The notes below the pieces were generated by a model, which did no database searches, was not told the DNA's origin, and worked only from the letters and a program-made list of their open reading frames with translations. A stretch of 64,000 nucleotides of DNA, from positions 927,501 through 991,500 of the forward strand of contig NZ_CP045508.1 in NCBI RefSeq assembly GCF_013376475.1. The letters run 5' to 3'. The stretch comes from Desulfolutivibrio sulfoxidireducens. GTDB taxonomy: Bacteria; Desulfobacterota; Desulfovibrionia; Desulfovibrionales; Desulfovibrionaceae. A program made the position numbers and the translations under genes. Below are positions 42,901 through 51,485 of the stretch, piece after piece (position 1 is the stretch's first letter; each line of letters begins with the position of its first letter).

Positions 42901-43072
42901 CCTTGGCCTGGCCATCTGCAAGAACATCGTGGAACACTACGGCGGCGGCATCCGGGTGGAGTCGGAAGTGGGACGCGGCAGCGCCTTTGTCGTGGATTTT
43001 CCCGAAACCATCAGGCCCCGGGGGGGGCGCTCACCGGGAAGCGGGGCGGCAAACGGCGTGTCGGCCATGTGA
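39959..43072 (+). CDS. Multi-PAS sensor histidine kinase with extracytoplasmic Cache domain
   Basis: A 1037-residue inner-membrane kinase beginning with GTG. TM1 at about 8-26, a dCache-like periplasmic sensor to about 278 (NVADRPYFKRLL, SYDLSSIGGLPSG), TM2 about 280-300, HAMP, three PAS domains (about 365-485, 490-610, 620-745), a coiled coil, then HisKA with SSASHELRTPLTSVLGF and an ATPase domain with NLLSNAIKYTDKG and GTGLGLAICKNIVEHYGG. No receiver domain, and no response regulator adjacent, so it signals to a regulator elsewhere. The binding protein 271 bp upstream may present its ligand. Followed by a good terminator. Confidence 0.93.
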   Translation: MFTNLRTHLVLIALSTLIPAAFLALIENISHREDRMEGLRRETLWAARAVAERQEKVVEVSRRLLKTLAQLPEVREAELPDCVAILKDVVAVQRIYHTIALVDTKGDFVCSPLPVPQGQANVADRPYFKRLLKSRSFEVGEHAMSRTTGKRSIHFAWPILDTHDEVRSALIASYDLSSIGGLPSGTLLPPDTILRVTDRDGVVLYRDPPWEEELGRRVDDEKWALIQGQGQEAARLIDDGRGERLLAARRVNASGQGGDMAVIIEADLEGFCARMNRELALHLAALGGVCLGALCLALYAGKRLVVDRVEHLARVSDRLAAGELSARAAIPGGAGEFGRLAASINAMAEAIDARDKRLGQTLRELERTERNSRSIYENAAEGIFQSTPGGRLLSANPALARLLGFDSPEALIRETHDLAGQVYADPEDRKRFLGILASQGKVSGFVVRFRRRDGELLWCLVNARLARFEPDGEEHLEGFITSINESKLAQERLARSERLFKAIVDNALEGIIVAKNGFFVFVNPMVERMTGVPSEGLLDRPFTDFVHPDDRELVHRHHLARAVGHSAPPVYDFRILAAGGGFLWVMASAVYFEWDGQPASLAMLSDITERKNAERALRQAEARYRDIFENAPVAIFRATPKGRFIVVNPTYAAMAGFGSAREMVEGITDIAAQMYVDPAEREVYKRQLAERGAVRDFEARLKRRDGGMFWASMTSRVVRDETGEIASYDGFLTDVTTRKQAEEALRQARDTLEAQVAARTVALKRANERLMELDRQRATFLSSASHELRTPLTSVLGFAKLARRTFSRHFEPLARDEARLEAKSRIIIDNLAIIEQEGERLTRLVNDLLDINKIEAGRMEWRDTTLDVAEEMAGAAKAMHGAVAAKPGLRFSLRVAADAGRIVADRDRLRQMVLNLLSNAIKYTDKGHVRLGAQSLPDGGLRIRVEDSGVGVAESDRERIFQKFYQGPSVNPDEDKPAGTGLGLAICKNIVEHYGGGIRVESEVGRGSAFVVDFPETIRPRGGRSPGSGAANGVSAM

Positions 43073-43116
43073 ACGCCCGCCGGCGACGTCGCAAACCCGC
43101 CAGCCGCAGTGTCGTG

Positions 43117-43146
43117 ACGGTCCGGCCGTTTGGTCGGGCCGTTTTT
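43117..43146 (+). terminator. Intrinsic terminator after the PAS kinase gene
   Basis: Stem ACGGTCCG/CGGGCCGT with a 10-nt loop then TTTTT. It ends the kinase transcript; the remaining 43147-43372 is the upstream region of the glycosyltransferase gene. Confidence 0.75.
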
Positions 43147-43372
43147 CCCCTTGCCTTTTTTTCGGACTTGTCGCTGGATGGCCCGGATCCGCCGGGGAAA
43201 CCCGGGACGGGCGGCTTGGGCCGCGTTTTATGAAAAGACGGCCATATCTTTTCAGAAACAACGTGGAACCGTAACGTGTCGCCCTCAAGATGCCTCTGCC
43301 CGAATTTCGATGACCCGACGCGAGGCCCGGCGGATCGCCTCGACGTGGCATCCGAGAAAGGACATCCCCCGC

Positions 43373-44623
43373 GTGAAGTATCTTTTCATCCATCAGAACT
43401 TTCCCGGTCAATTCAGGCATCTGGCCCCGGCCCTGGCGGCCTCGCCGGACAACGCCGTGGTGGCCATGCCCCTGCGCAAGATGCCCGCCCGCGACTGGCG
43501 GGGGGTCAAGCTCGTCCCCTACCACCCCGAAAGGGGCTCCACGCCGCGGGTGCATCCCTGGGTGAGCGACTTCGAAACCAAGGTGATCCGTGGCGAGGCC
43601 TGCTTCCGGGCCGCCCTGGGCCTGCGCGACAGGGGCTTTTCGCCGGATGTGATCCTGGCCCACCCGGGATGGGGCGAGAGCCTGTTTCTCAAGGACGTCT
43701 GGCCCAGGGCGAGAATGGGCATATACTGCGAATTCTATTACCAGACAAAGGGGGCGGACGTCGGATTCGACCCTGAGTTTTTATCTGTGGATCCGGGCGA
43801 CGTCTGCCGCGTGCGCATCAAGAACCTGGGCAACCTGATGCACTTCGAGGCGGCGGACGCGGCCATCTCGCCCACCGCCTGGCAGGCGGACACCTTTCCC
43901 GAGCCGTTTCGCCGCCGCATCACCGTGGTCCATGACGGCATCGACACCGCGGCCCTGACGCCCAACCCGGATGTCCGGGTCCTTCTTGGCGGCAACATCG
44001 TCCTGTCCAGGTCCGACGAGGTCGTGACCTTCGTCAACCGCAACCTGGAACCCTATCGCGGCTGCCACATCTTTTTGCGCGCGCTCCCGGAAATCCTGCG
44101 CCGCCGTCCCCGGGCCAGGGTGCTCATCGTCGGCGCCGACGGCGCGAGCTACGGAAGGCCGCCCGGGGAGGGACGGACGTGGAAGGAGATTTTCGTCAAC
44201 GAGGTCCGGGGGGCGGTGCCCGACGCCGACTGGGCCCGGGTGCATTTTCTGGGCAGGATTCCCTACGAGATGTTCGTGAAGGTCCTGCAACTCTCCACCG
44301 TGCACGTCTATCTGACCTACCCCTTCGTGCTGTCCTGGAGCCTGCTCGAGGCCATGAGCGTGGGCTGCGCCATCGTGGCCAGCGACACCCCGCCGGTTCG
44401 GGAGGCGATCCGGCACGACGAGACCGGGCGGCTGGTGGATTTCTTCGACGTGGCCGGACTTGCCCGGGCCGTGGACGCGCTTTTGGACGATCCGGGCGGG
44501 CGCGACAGGCTCGGGAGAAACGCCCGGGCCTTTGTCCGGGCCGGGTACGACCTGGGGGGCGTCTGCCTGCCGCGACAGATGGAGTGGGTGCGGCTGCTGG
44601 CGGCGGGCGAGAGCCGCGCGTGA
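43373..44623 (+). CDS. Glycosyltransferase family 4 protein
   Basis: A 416-residue GT-B enzyme. N-terminal domain begins VKYLFIHQNFPGQFRHLAPA with the Gly-containing loop; residues 90-110 have VILAHPGWGESLFLKDVWP. The C-terminal domain shows EPYRGCHIFLRALP and the donor-binding SWSLLEAMSVGCAIVASDT and EAIRHDETGRLV segments (E-x7-E-type pattern). GTG start at 43373; in-frame ATG at 43310 is an alternative. The whole type is found in Desulfovibrio near cell-surface or flagellar glycosylation genes; acceptor unknown. It stands alone between signalling genes. Confidence 0.88.
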   Translation: MKYLFIHQNFPGQFRHLAPALAASPDNAVVAMPLRKMPARDWRGVKLVPYHPERGSTPRVHPWVSDFETKVIRGEACFRAALGLRDRGFSPDVILAHPGWGESLFLKDVWPRARMGIYCEFYYQTKGADVGFDPEFLSVDPGDVCRVRIKNLGNLMHFEAADAAISPTAWQADTFPEPFRRRITVVHDGIDTAALTPNPDVRVLLGGNIVLSRSDEVVTFVNRNLEPYRGCHIFLRALPEILRRRPRARVLIVGADGASYGRPPGEGRTWKEIFVNEVRGAVPDADWARVHFLGRIPYEMFVKVLQLSTVHVYLTYPFVLSWSLLEAMSVGCAIVASDTPPVREAIRHDETGRLVDFFDVAGLARAVDALLDDPGGRDRLGRNARAFVRAGYDLGGVCLPRQMEWVRLLAAGESRA

Positions 44624-44896
44624 GGGTTCCCCCCGAGGCCTTGTTTCGCATCCTTTGGAAAACGACGGTATTTGGGGCCTGTCCTGTGAACGGCGGGCCG
44701 CGGCGGATGCGACGAGCCGGTTTCTGTCACAGTGCTCAAGAGAATCCTGATGAGATACGAACGTATATCGGCAAGGATTGAGGGGATGATCGTTTTTTGG
44801 AAGCAAAAATTTGCGGAATAGCCTTTCCTGGTGTTGTCTTGTTCAACATCGTGTACCCGAGTGGCAACCATCATGAACAGTTTCAAGGAGTATTGC

Positions 44897-46498
44897 ATGG
44901 TCAATTTCCCGGCGAGCCTTATGTTGGTTATCGCATTTGCCTTTGCGTCAGGAGTGCCATTGGTTGTCGCCTCGATTTCCGACATGCTCTGGGTGAGGAT
45001 CCTTGTTTCGATTCTCGTGGCGGGGACAGGGATGGTCCTGTCCATTCGACTGACCCAGAGGATCAAATCCTGCACCGCGGTTGCGCTTGGGGCCGCTGGC
45101 GAGAGCGGGGGGACGTCGGGTCAAGCATGCGGCGACGAGGTCGATCGTCTGGCCCAAGCCGTTGACCTGCTTTCCCAAGAAATGTCGAAAACCAAGGACT
45201 CTCTGCGGGGATTGCTGGACGGCATCGCCGTGCCCTTCTCCGTCTTCTCCAGCCAGGACACGACCGTCTTCACCAACCAGCAAATGCTTGACCTCTTGAA
45301 AATTCCAGGAAAACCCGGGGACTATTATGGTCGGACCTCGGGAGAGTATCTTCTGGGGGAAAAGGGCCGGGATACGTTGTCCAGCCTCGCCCTGCGCGAC
45401 GGCAAGGCCCATGTGACCGACCGCGAGGTCAAGACGCGGCATGGGGAAACGCGCCATGTCCACATCTCCACGTCACCCTATTTCGACAAGAACAAGGCCA
45501 TCCTGGGCACTGTCTCGATCTGGCTGGACCAGACCGATGTGGTCCAGGCAAAAGAGGAGGCTGTCCGGGCCAAGGCCGAAGGCATGCTTCAGGCCTCGCA
45601 TCAGCTCGAGGGCGTTGTCGAGGTGGTTACCGCCGCATCCGAGGAACTCTCCGCCCAGATCGAACAGTCGAGCCGGGGGGCCGAGCAACAGGCGCAGCGG
45701 GTGAGCGAGACGGCCACCGCCATGGAAGAGATGAACGCCACTGTCCTTGAAGTCGCCAAAAACGCCTCACAAGCCGCCGATACCGCCGACAAGGCCAGAC
45801 ACAAGGCCGAGGAAGGCTCGCGGGTCGTCGCCCAGGTGGTCCAGGGCATCGGAGAGGTCCAGACGTCCGCCCTCGAACTCAAGGGCGACATGACCTCCCT
45901 TGGCAAACAAGCGCAGGGCATAGGACAAATTCTCAACGTCATTTCAGATATAGCGGACCAGACGAACCTGTTGGCCCTTAACGCCGCGATTGAGGCGGCA
46001 CGCGCCGGCGACGCGGGACGTGGTTTCGCGGTGGTGGCCGACGAAGTCCGGAAACTGGCGGAAAAAACCATGACCGCCACCAAGGAGGTCGGCGATGCGA
46101 TCCGAGGAATCCAGGAAGGGGCACGCAAAAACATCGGCAACGTGGATCACGCGGTTTCAAGGATCGATATGGCGACTGGCCTGGCGGGGAAGTCCGGTGA
46201 AGCGCTCAACGAGATCGTGTCGCTCGTGGACCTGACCACGGACCAGGTCCGTTCGATAGCCACCGCCTCCGAACAGCAATCGGCGGCCAGTGAAGAAATC
46301 AACAGGAGCATTGACGACGTCAACAGGATTTCTTCGGAAACCTCGGACGCCATGCGGCAATCCGCTCGAGAGGTTGGCGAGCTCGCCCATCAGGTCCAGG
46401 TGCTTGGGGAGATGATCGACCGGATGAAGGAGGAGGGAGGAGCTTCGGCCGATTCACCCCAGGCGGTGGGAACCCGGAAGCGGGTGGCGTTGTCGTGA
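44897..46498 (+). CDS. Methyl-accepting chemotaxis protein with PAS domain
   Basis: A 533-residue chemoreceptor: two adjacent membrane helices (about 5-25 and 30-50) with almost no periplasmic loop, a PAS domain at about 95-215 ([20 protein letters not shown]), then the signalling hairpin with the conserved tip [20 protein letters not shown] and [20 protein letters not shown]. Start at 44897 has AAGGAG 6 nt upstream; ATG 44873 is open too. It senses a cytoplasmic or membrane signal (redox or energy) rather than an external ligand. Signalling domain is nearly the same as that of the receptor at 52074. An isochorismatase pseudogene follows. Confidence 0.95.
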   Translation: MVNFPASLMLVIAFAFASGVPLVVASISDMLWVRILVSILVAGTGMVLSIRLTQRIKSCTAVALGAAGESGGTSGQACGDEVDRLAQAVDLLSQEMSKTKDSLRGLLDGIAVPFSVFSSQDTTVFTNQQMLDLLKIPGKPGDYYGRTSGEYLLGEKGRDTLSSLALRDGKAHVTDREVKTRHGETRHVHISTSPYFDKNKAILGTVSIWLDQTDVVQAKEEAVRAKAEGMLQASHQLEGVVEVVTAASEELSAQIEQSSRGAEQQAQRVSETATAMEEMNATVLEVAKNASQAADTADKARHKAEEGSRVVAQVVQGIGEVQTSALELKGDMTSLGKQAQGIGQILNVISDIADQTNLLALNAAIEAARAGDAGRGFAVVADEVRKLAEKTMTATKEVGDAIRGIQEGARKNIGNVDHAVSRIDMATGLAGKSGEALNEIVSLVDLTTDQVRSIATASEQQSAASEEINRSIDDVNRISSETSDAMRQSAREVGELAHQVQVLGEMIDRMKEEGGASADSPQAVGTRKRVALS

Positions 46499-46590
46499 GG
46501 CAATGCCGCTTGAAACCGCCACGCGGTTTCCGCAACGGGAAAAGGGGAGCCTTGAGTGGGATGAAAAAGGCCCTTCGCGCAAATGCGCGG

Positions 46591-47057
46591 CATGAACAGG
46601 TTTTGAATGAAAGAATCGTCCCCCTGGTCGCGTTGGCTGGATCAAAGGGATTTCCGATCATCATGCTGGCCAACGACCCGAAAGTGATTTCCTATTCCAC
46701 GAGGACGAGCCAGGAACTGGCCGATCTCCTGGACACGTGCCGTGCGGAAACCATCTCTCACGGCCAGATGACCCGGGAGGGGTTTCCCGAGCATCTCAGG
46801 GCGTTACACATAGAAAACCTCGTGTATATGGGATTCGCGGCCAATGTCTGCGTCATTGGCCGCGAACCGGGCATGATTCCCATGCTCAACCGGGGCTTGA
46901 ACCTGTTTTTCATTCCCGAGGCCTCGGCCGCGTGCGAGTTCGGGGAGCCCCGGGAGACCCGGGGCATTCTCAATACGCCACCAGGATCATCTCCCAGGGC
47001 ATCGCCCGGCTTCTTCCCTACGCGGCCTTTGTCGCCGCGCTCAAAGGCGAGGACTGA
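46591..47057 (+). pseudogene. Truncated, frameshifted isochorismatase-fold gene
   Basis: Closely similar to residues 103-254 of the intact secreted protein at 49127 (for example RFVSYSTKTSPELE there against KVISYSTRTSQELA here, and the shared PEASAACEFG). The secretion signal and the catalytic Asp segment are missing at the front. Near 46960 the frame shifts: the ending QYATRIISQGIARLLPYAAF continues in another frame to TGA at 47057. It is therefore a broken paralogue lying behind the first chemoreceptor. The last 40 bp overlap the convergent methyltransferase gene. Confidence 0.85.
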
Positions 47058-48082
47058 GGCCGGCGCGTTCCCGTAAAAAGCCAATAGGCCTCGCCGGGAA
47101 ACAGGTTGTGCGTCCTGACCCCGGCAAAGCCCGCCTGGGCGAGCATCAAGGCGAACCCGGCCGGATCGGGCAGGATCCCCGCTCCGGCCGTGACCGTGGA
47201 CCACAGCAGCATGATCCGGGAGAACGGCCCGCCGCCGCCCCGGCATACGGTGGTCACGGCCAGCCTGCCGCCGGGCCTGAGCCAGGAGCCAAGCCTGGAG
47301 AGCAACTCCGGCCGCTCACCCTCCGGGAAATAGTAGATGTTGTTGTGCAGCGTGATCAGGTCGAATTCCGGGCCGAAGGAGAGCGCCCGGACATCGTCGT
47401 TCACCATCGCGCACCTGGCGGCCAGTCCCGCCCGGTCGATGGCCGCCATGGCCTCCCCGGCCACGCCGGGTTCGCGCTCCACAGCCGTGACCACGGCCTT
47501 CGGGTTGCGGCGCAAGGCCTCGATCACGTACACCCCGGACCCGCAGCCCACCTCCAGGATCCGGATCGCGCCGGCCGGGGGCGTGAGTTTCCGGGTGACG
47601 GCCTGCAGCACGGGCTCCAGGGTCCGCGACGACCTGGCGATGATCGAGGAATACGCCTCGGTCATGTCCGACAGCCGCCGGGCCTCGGCCTCGCCGCCGG
47701 GAGCCGCCGCCAGGCAGGCGGCGTGCAGCCCGGACACCTCCGAGGCCATGGCCCTCCAGGGATCGTTGTCGGCCTCGGCCAGGCTCTTGGCCAGAAAACC
47801 TTTGAGCCGGTACCGGCCGTTTTTCGCATCGAGTTCGCCAAGGGCGACGCCGAGGTCACAAAGCGCCTCCAGGGCCGGCAGTCGCTTTGGCCCGATGCCC
47901 AGGGCGTCCGCCGTTTCCCCAAGGCTCGCGCCGCCCCGGGCGAGTCGCTCGAAAAGGCCGATCTCCCCGGCCCTGGCCAGAAAACACACCCGGTACAGTT
48001 CGGTGCTCGATCGACTCAGGTGTCTGAGCACGCGCATCTGGCCGCTGATGAAAAAATGCCACATCATGCGTAAGGCCCGCAT
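47018..48082 (-). CDS. SAM-dependent methyltransferase
   Basis: A 354-residue two-domain enzyme: an N-terminal winged-helix dimerisation domain (LYRVCFLARAGEIGLFERLA, ETADALGIGPKRLPALEALC) and a Rossmann domain with the SAM-binding ILEVGCGSGVYVIEAL near residue 180, then VNDDVRALSFGPEFDLITLH. This layout is that of small-molecule O-methyltransferases. ATG at 48082 lies inside the 3' end of the tetR gene (19-bp overlap), so the two are co-transcribed. The repressor probably controls the methyltransferase; substrate unknown. Confidence 0.87.
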   Translation of the reverse strand: MRALRMMWHFFISGQMRVLRHLSRSSTELYRVCFLARAGEIGLFERLARGGASLGETADALGIGPKRLPALEALCDLGVALGELDAKNGRYRLKGFLAKSLAEADNDPWRAMASEVSGLHAACLAAAPGGEAEARRLSDMTEAYSSIIARSSRTLEPVLQAVTRKLTPPAGAIRILEVGCGSGVYVIEALRRNPKAVVTAVEREPGVAGEAMAAIDRAGLAARCAMVNDDVRALSFGPEFDLITLHNNIYYFPEGERPELLSRLGSWLRPGGRLAVTTVCRGGGGPFSRIMLLWSTVTAGAGILPDPAGFALMLAQAGFAGVRTHNLFPGEAYWLFTGTRRPQSSPLSAATKAA

Positions 48083-48714
48083 GGTCTTTCCCCCTCGCGC
48101 GTTGACGGTTTCAGAAGGCCCCGCTCCCACAGCCGCAGGTGGCCCTCCAGGGCGTTTCGGACCAGAAGCGGATCGAATCCGGGTCCGGACAGCCCGGCCA
48201 GAAGCTCCAGATAATAGGCGGCGAAAAAGGTCTTTCCGGCCACGGCGGCATCCACGTCCGGGGCGTATTCTCCCCGGGCCTTGGCCTCCTCGACCAGGGA
48301 ACCGACCAGCCCGATGAAGCGCATGACCGCATCCCGGACATGGCCGCCCCATTCGCCACCCAAGAAAAGCGATTCCTTGACCAGGGCGCGCGAGAGTCCG
48401 GGATTTTGGGCGTAATACGCATACAGGGCCCCGGCCAGATGCAGGAGCCGCTCCCGGCAGGGGGCATCCCCCGGCGGCAGCGTGGCCCGGGCCTCGCCGA
48501 TGGCCAGTTCAAGGTCCTCATGCAGCGCCGCCGCGAGCAGGCTGGCCTTGTCCGGGAAGTGGGCGAACACCGTCCCCTCGGCCACCCCGGCCCGCCGGGC
48601 CAATTCGCGGGTCGGGGCCAGCCGGTAGCCCTTTTCCAGGTACAGGCTCTTGGCCGCCTCGAGAATGAGGCGGCGGGTCTCGGCCGTGGCTAGGCCGCGT
48701 CGCGTGGGCGGCAT
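48064..48714 (-). CDS. TetR-family repressor
   Basis: A 216-residue regulator. N-terminal helix-turn-helix: ETRRLILEAAKSLYLEKGYR, then TRELARRAGVAEGTVFAHFP and DKASLLAAALHEDL. The C-terminal ligand domain is helical with an aromatic-rich stretch. Upstream at 48741-48771 lie two ATGAGT-based dyads, presumably its operator. It overlaps the methyltransferase gene by 19 bp, so it is likely autoregulated together with it. Confidence 0.92.
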   Translation of the reverse strand: MPPTRRGLATAETRRLILEAAKSLYLEKGYRLAPTRELARRAGVAEGTVFAHFPDKASLLAAALHEDLELAIGEARATLPPGDAPCRERLLHLAGALYAYYAQNPGLSRALVKESLFLGGEWGGHVRDAVMRFIGLVGSLVEEAKARGEYAPDVDAAVAGKTFFAAYYLELLAGLSGPGFDPLLVRNALEGHLRLWERGLLKPSTREGERPCGPYA

Positions 48715-48740
48715 GCTCGTCTCCTGGGCTTGATCATTAA

Positions 48741-48771
48741 ATGAGTCTACTCAATCAATGAGTATGCTCAT
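48741..48771. promoter_or_regulatory. Double operator of the TetR gene
   Basis: Two adjacent inverted repeats, ATGAGTCTACTCA at 48741 and ATGAGTATGCTCAT at 48758. Centres are about 17 bp apart, suiting cooperative binding of two TetR dimers, as in QacR-type regulation. Confidence 0.7.
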
Positions 48772-49126
48772 TGCAGAAAAAGGAGGAGAAGTCAATATCC
48801 CAGACATGGAAATTGCCCGCGGCAGCCTGGATGGCGGAACTCCATTCCGAGGCGGCTGCGGGCTCGAATCGTGGCGGGACGCGGTTTTGCCCGTGAAGGG
48901 CCGCATCCGGTCTTGTGGATCACACGAAAAACGGGCAAAAAGGGTATGTCCGACGGATACCGGGCCGTATGGACGCCGCTTGGCCATGGATCGGGGCCGA
49001 GCCGGGACTCCCCTCATGTGCGGGGGGAGACGACGTGCGCTTTATGGTGCGTGGAGGTGGGTGTGCCGTTGCGGGTCTTGCGAGGCTGGTGCGATCGCGG
49101 TCCCATGATGGCGTTGTGGAGCATCC
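48772..49126. other. Intergenic region before the secreted isochorismatase gene
   Basis: 355 bp, no supported gene. It is less GC-skewed than its surroundings and contains GTG/GGT-rich words just before 49127. The AGGAGAAG near 48782 precedes no good frame. Confidence 0.45.
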
Positions 49127-49897
49127 ATGCTGTTGTTGCGCGTTTTTCGTCGGCGTTGGTGTCGTTTGTCGGTTGTGGTGATAACGGGTTTCCTGGTTGC
49201 GGGACATTTCGTGGCAGCGTCTTCCGAAAGCACGTGTTTCGATGTTGCGACGCGGACGCGATCCTACTTCGCTCTGGACGGGAAAGGGGACACGGTCCTG
49301 GATGGAAAGGGATTTCCGATCCCCGGGGAAAAGGAGTACACGTTCGTTGATCGGTTGTGCGCCAGGGAGACCGCGGTGATCATCATGGACCCCTGGCAGG
49401 ACATGCCCAGCGACTTTTTGAACACGCATTACAAGAGGATACTGAACGACAAGATCGTGCCTCTGGCGGAACTTGCCGCCGCGAAGGGAGTGAAGATGGT
49501 CATGCTCACGAACGACCCCAGGTTTGTAAGCTACTCGACCAAAACGAGCCCGGAATTGGAGGCGGTCTTGGGGCGATACCATGCCGAGAGGGTCTACCAT
49601 GGCCATGTGCAACGGGAGAACTTTGCACAACATCTGAAGTCGTGCGGAATAAAAAACCTCATCTATGTTGGTTTTGCATCCAACATTTGTATTCTGGATC
49701 GGGAATTGGGCATGGTTCCCATGCTCCATCAGGGGTTCAGGTTGTTTTTCGTCCCCGAGGCCTCCGCGGCCTGCGAATTCGGGGACACGTGGCAAACCCA
49801 GGAGATTCATAAGTATGCCACGGTCATCATCTCCCAATCCATTGCCAGGTTGATAGCCTATGACGCATTGCTGGCTGCCCTGAAAAACGCGCCATGA
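49127..49897 (+). CDS. Secreted isochorismatase-family hydrolase
   Basis: A 256-residue protein with a signal peptide (RLSVVVITGFLVAGHFVAAS). The cysteine-hydrolase fold follows: D88 in VIIMDPWQDM and C188 in VGFASNICIL are the likely Asp and Cys of the catalytic triad. Members hydrolyse amide or ester bonds of small molecules (nicotinamide, isochorismate, carbamoyl compounds). The true substrate is unknown. Its 3' end overlaps the SBP-GGDEF gene in ATGA, so enzyme and sensor are co-expressed; a damaged paralogue lies at 46591. Confidence 0.85.
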   Translation: MLLLRVFRRRWCRLSVVVITGFLVAGHFVAASSESTCFDVATRTRSYFALDGKGDTVLDGKGFPIPGEKEYTFVDRLCARETAVIIMDPWQDMPSDFLNTHYKRILNDKIVPLAELAAAKGVKMVMLTNDPRFVSYSTKTSPELEAVLGRYHAERVYHGHVQRENFAQHLKSCGIKNLIYVGFASNICILDRELGMVPMLHQGFRLFFVPEASAACEFGDTWQTQEIHKYATVIISQSIARLIAYDALLAALKNAP

Positions 49898-51378
49898 CGC
49901 CAGGGACGATCGCCACGGGGCGCCATGCGCGGCACGGAAGGAATCCGCCGTCCGTCTGGCGGCGGATCGGGCGGGCGTGCGCGTGCGTGGCGTTTTTTCA
50001 TCTGTTTCCCGCGGCGGTCTGCCTGGGCGTGGAACTGACCGCCGCCGAGGTGGAGTATGTTCGGGGACATGGCCCCGTGACCATGTGTGTCGATCCCGAC
50101 TGGATACCCTTCGAGTGGATCAACGAGGCGGGGGAGCACGAGGGGATAGCCGCCGACCTGAACAGGCTCGTCGCCGAGCGGACGGGACTGCGGTTCGAGC
50201 TTGTCCGGACCCGTTCATGGGACGAAAGCCTGGCCCTCTCCAAGGAGGGCGGATGCCAGGTCCTCAGCTTCCTCAACCAGACGCCAGAGCGCGAAAAATG
50301 GCTCCTGTTCACCGAGCCGCTTTTCAGCGACCCAAACGTGTTCATCACCCGCGAGGAGCATCCCTTCATCGCCGATCCAGGGGATCTCATCGACGAGACC
50401 ATCGTGTTCCCCTCCGGGACCTCCATGGAGGAAATCGTCAGACATCGGTATCCGAACCTCGCCGTGCGCACGGTCGGGACGGAAAACGAGGCCATCGGCA
50501 TGGTTTCCGGAAAACAGGCGGACATGACCCTGCGCTCGCTCATCGTGGCCGCCTATACCATCAAGAAAGAGGGCCTGTTCAATCTCAAGATCGCGGGGCA
50601 GCTTCCAAACTACACAAACAACCTGCGCATGGGCGTCGTCAGGGACGAGCCGCTCCTGCGGGCGATCCTCGACAAGGGGATACGCACCATCTCACGGCAG
50701 GAAAGGGCCAGGATCGTCAACGAGCATGTGTCCATCAATGTCCAGACCGTGGTCGACTATGCCCTGGCCGTGAAGATCCTCCTCGGGTTCGGGGTGTTGG
50801 CCATCGTGGGGTTTTATTGGAACTACAGGTTGAAAGCGCACAACGCCGAACTCGAGCGGATCTCGCGGACCGACGCGCTGACCGGACTGCCCAACAGACT
50901 GAGCCTCAACGCCGTTTTTCAGGCGGAGTCCACGCGCGCCAAGCGTTACGGCCATCCCTTGTCCATCATCATGCTGGACATCGATCACTTCAAGATGGTC
51001 AACGACGAACTGGGGCATCTCGCGGGGGATGCCCTGCTTGTGGCCATCGCCCAGGCCATACGAAAAACCATCCGGGATTGTGATGTCGTCGGACGCTGGG
51101 GCGGGGAGGAATTTCTCGTGCTGTGCCCGGAAACCGACGCGACAGGCGCGATGCTCGTGGCCCAGCGCATACGCCAGGCCGTAAGGGACGCGGCCACCCC
51201 GGCCCGCCGGGCGCATACGATAAGCGGCGGCGTGGCCGAACTCGCGCCGGACGAAACCGTCGACGCCCTCCTGTCTCGCGCCGACAAGGCCCTGTATCGG
51301 GCCAAGGATACGGGCCGGGACCGGGTGTGCGGGGTGGAGAAGGAAGGGGAGACCGGGACGGAGGCGGAACGGACATGA
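49894..51378 (+). CDS. Solute-binding domain-GGDEF diguanylate cyclase
   Basis: A 494-residue membrane signalling protein: N-terminal signal helix (about 26-46), a periplasmic SBP_bac_3 domain (GPVTMCVDPDWIPFEWINEA to about residue 270), one membrane helix (about 288-306) and a cytoplasmic GGDEF domain (SRTDALTGLPNRLSLNAVFQ, LDIDHFKMVNDELGHLAGD) with the active signature GGEEF. It would make c-di-GMP in response to an amino-acid-like ligand. Overlap with the upstream hydrolase (ATGA) suggests that the hydrolase product or substrate is the ligand. Confidence 0.92.
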   Translation: MTPGTIATGRHARHGRNPPSVWRRIGRACACVAFFHLFPAAVCLGVELTAAEVEYVRGHGPVTMCVDPDWIPFEWINEAGEHEGIAADLNRLVAERTGLRFELVRTRSWDESLALSKEGGCQVLSFLNQTPEREKWLLFTEPLFSDPNVFITREEHPFIADPGDLIDETIVFPSGTSMEEIVRHRYPNLAVRTVGTENEAIGMVSGKQADMTLRSLIVAAYTIKKEGLFNLKIAGQLPNYTNNLRMGVVRDEPLLRAILDKGIRTISRQERARIVNEHVSINVQTVVDYALAVKILLGFGVLAIVGFYWNYRLKAHNAELERISRTDALTGLPNRLSLNAVFQAESTRAKRYGHPLSIIMLDIDHFKMVNDELGHLAGDALLVAIAQAIRKTIRDCDVVGRWGGEEFLVLCPETDATGAMLVAQRIRQAVRDAATPARRAHTISGGVAELAPDETVDALLSRADKALYRAKDTGRDRVCGVEKEGETGTEAERT

Positions 51379-51485
51379 AACGGCGGTGAGGTTTTTTCGG
51401 GGTGGCCGGGGACGTGTCCGGCAGGGGACTTTCCTCCTGATTGCCCAGTGTGTATCCTGATGGAAAAATACCAATGGGATAGAAA

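Noticed and set aside
46503-46530. Hairpin GAAACCGC/GCGGTTTC after the first chemoreceptor as a terminator
   Set aside because: Perfect stem but no following T-run; could be a remnant or stabiliser, not enough to call a terminator.
46495-46590. Coding start of the isochorismatase-like frame at 46495, overlapping the chemoreceptor stop
   Set aside because: The first about 30 residues do not match the paralogue at 49127; the gene is truncated and frameshifted, so no functional start is claimed.
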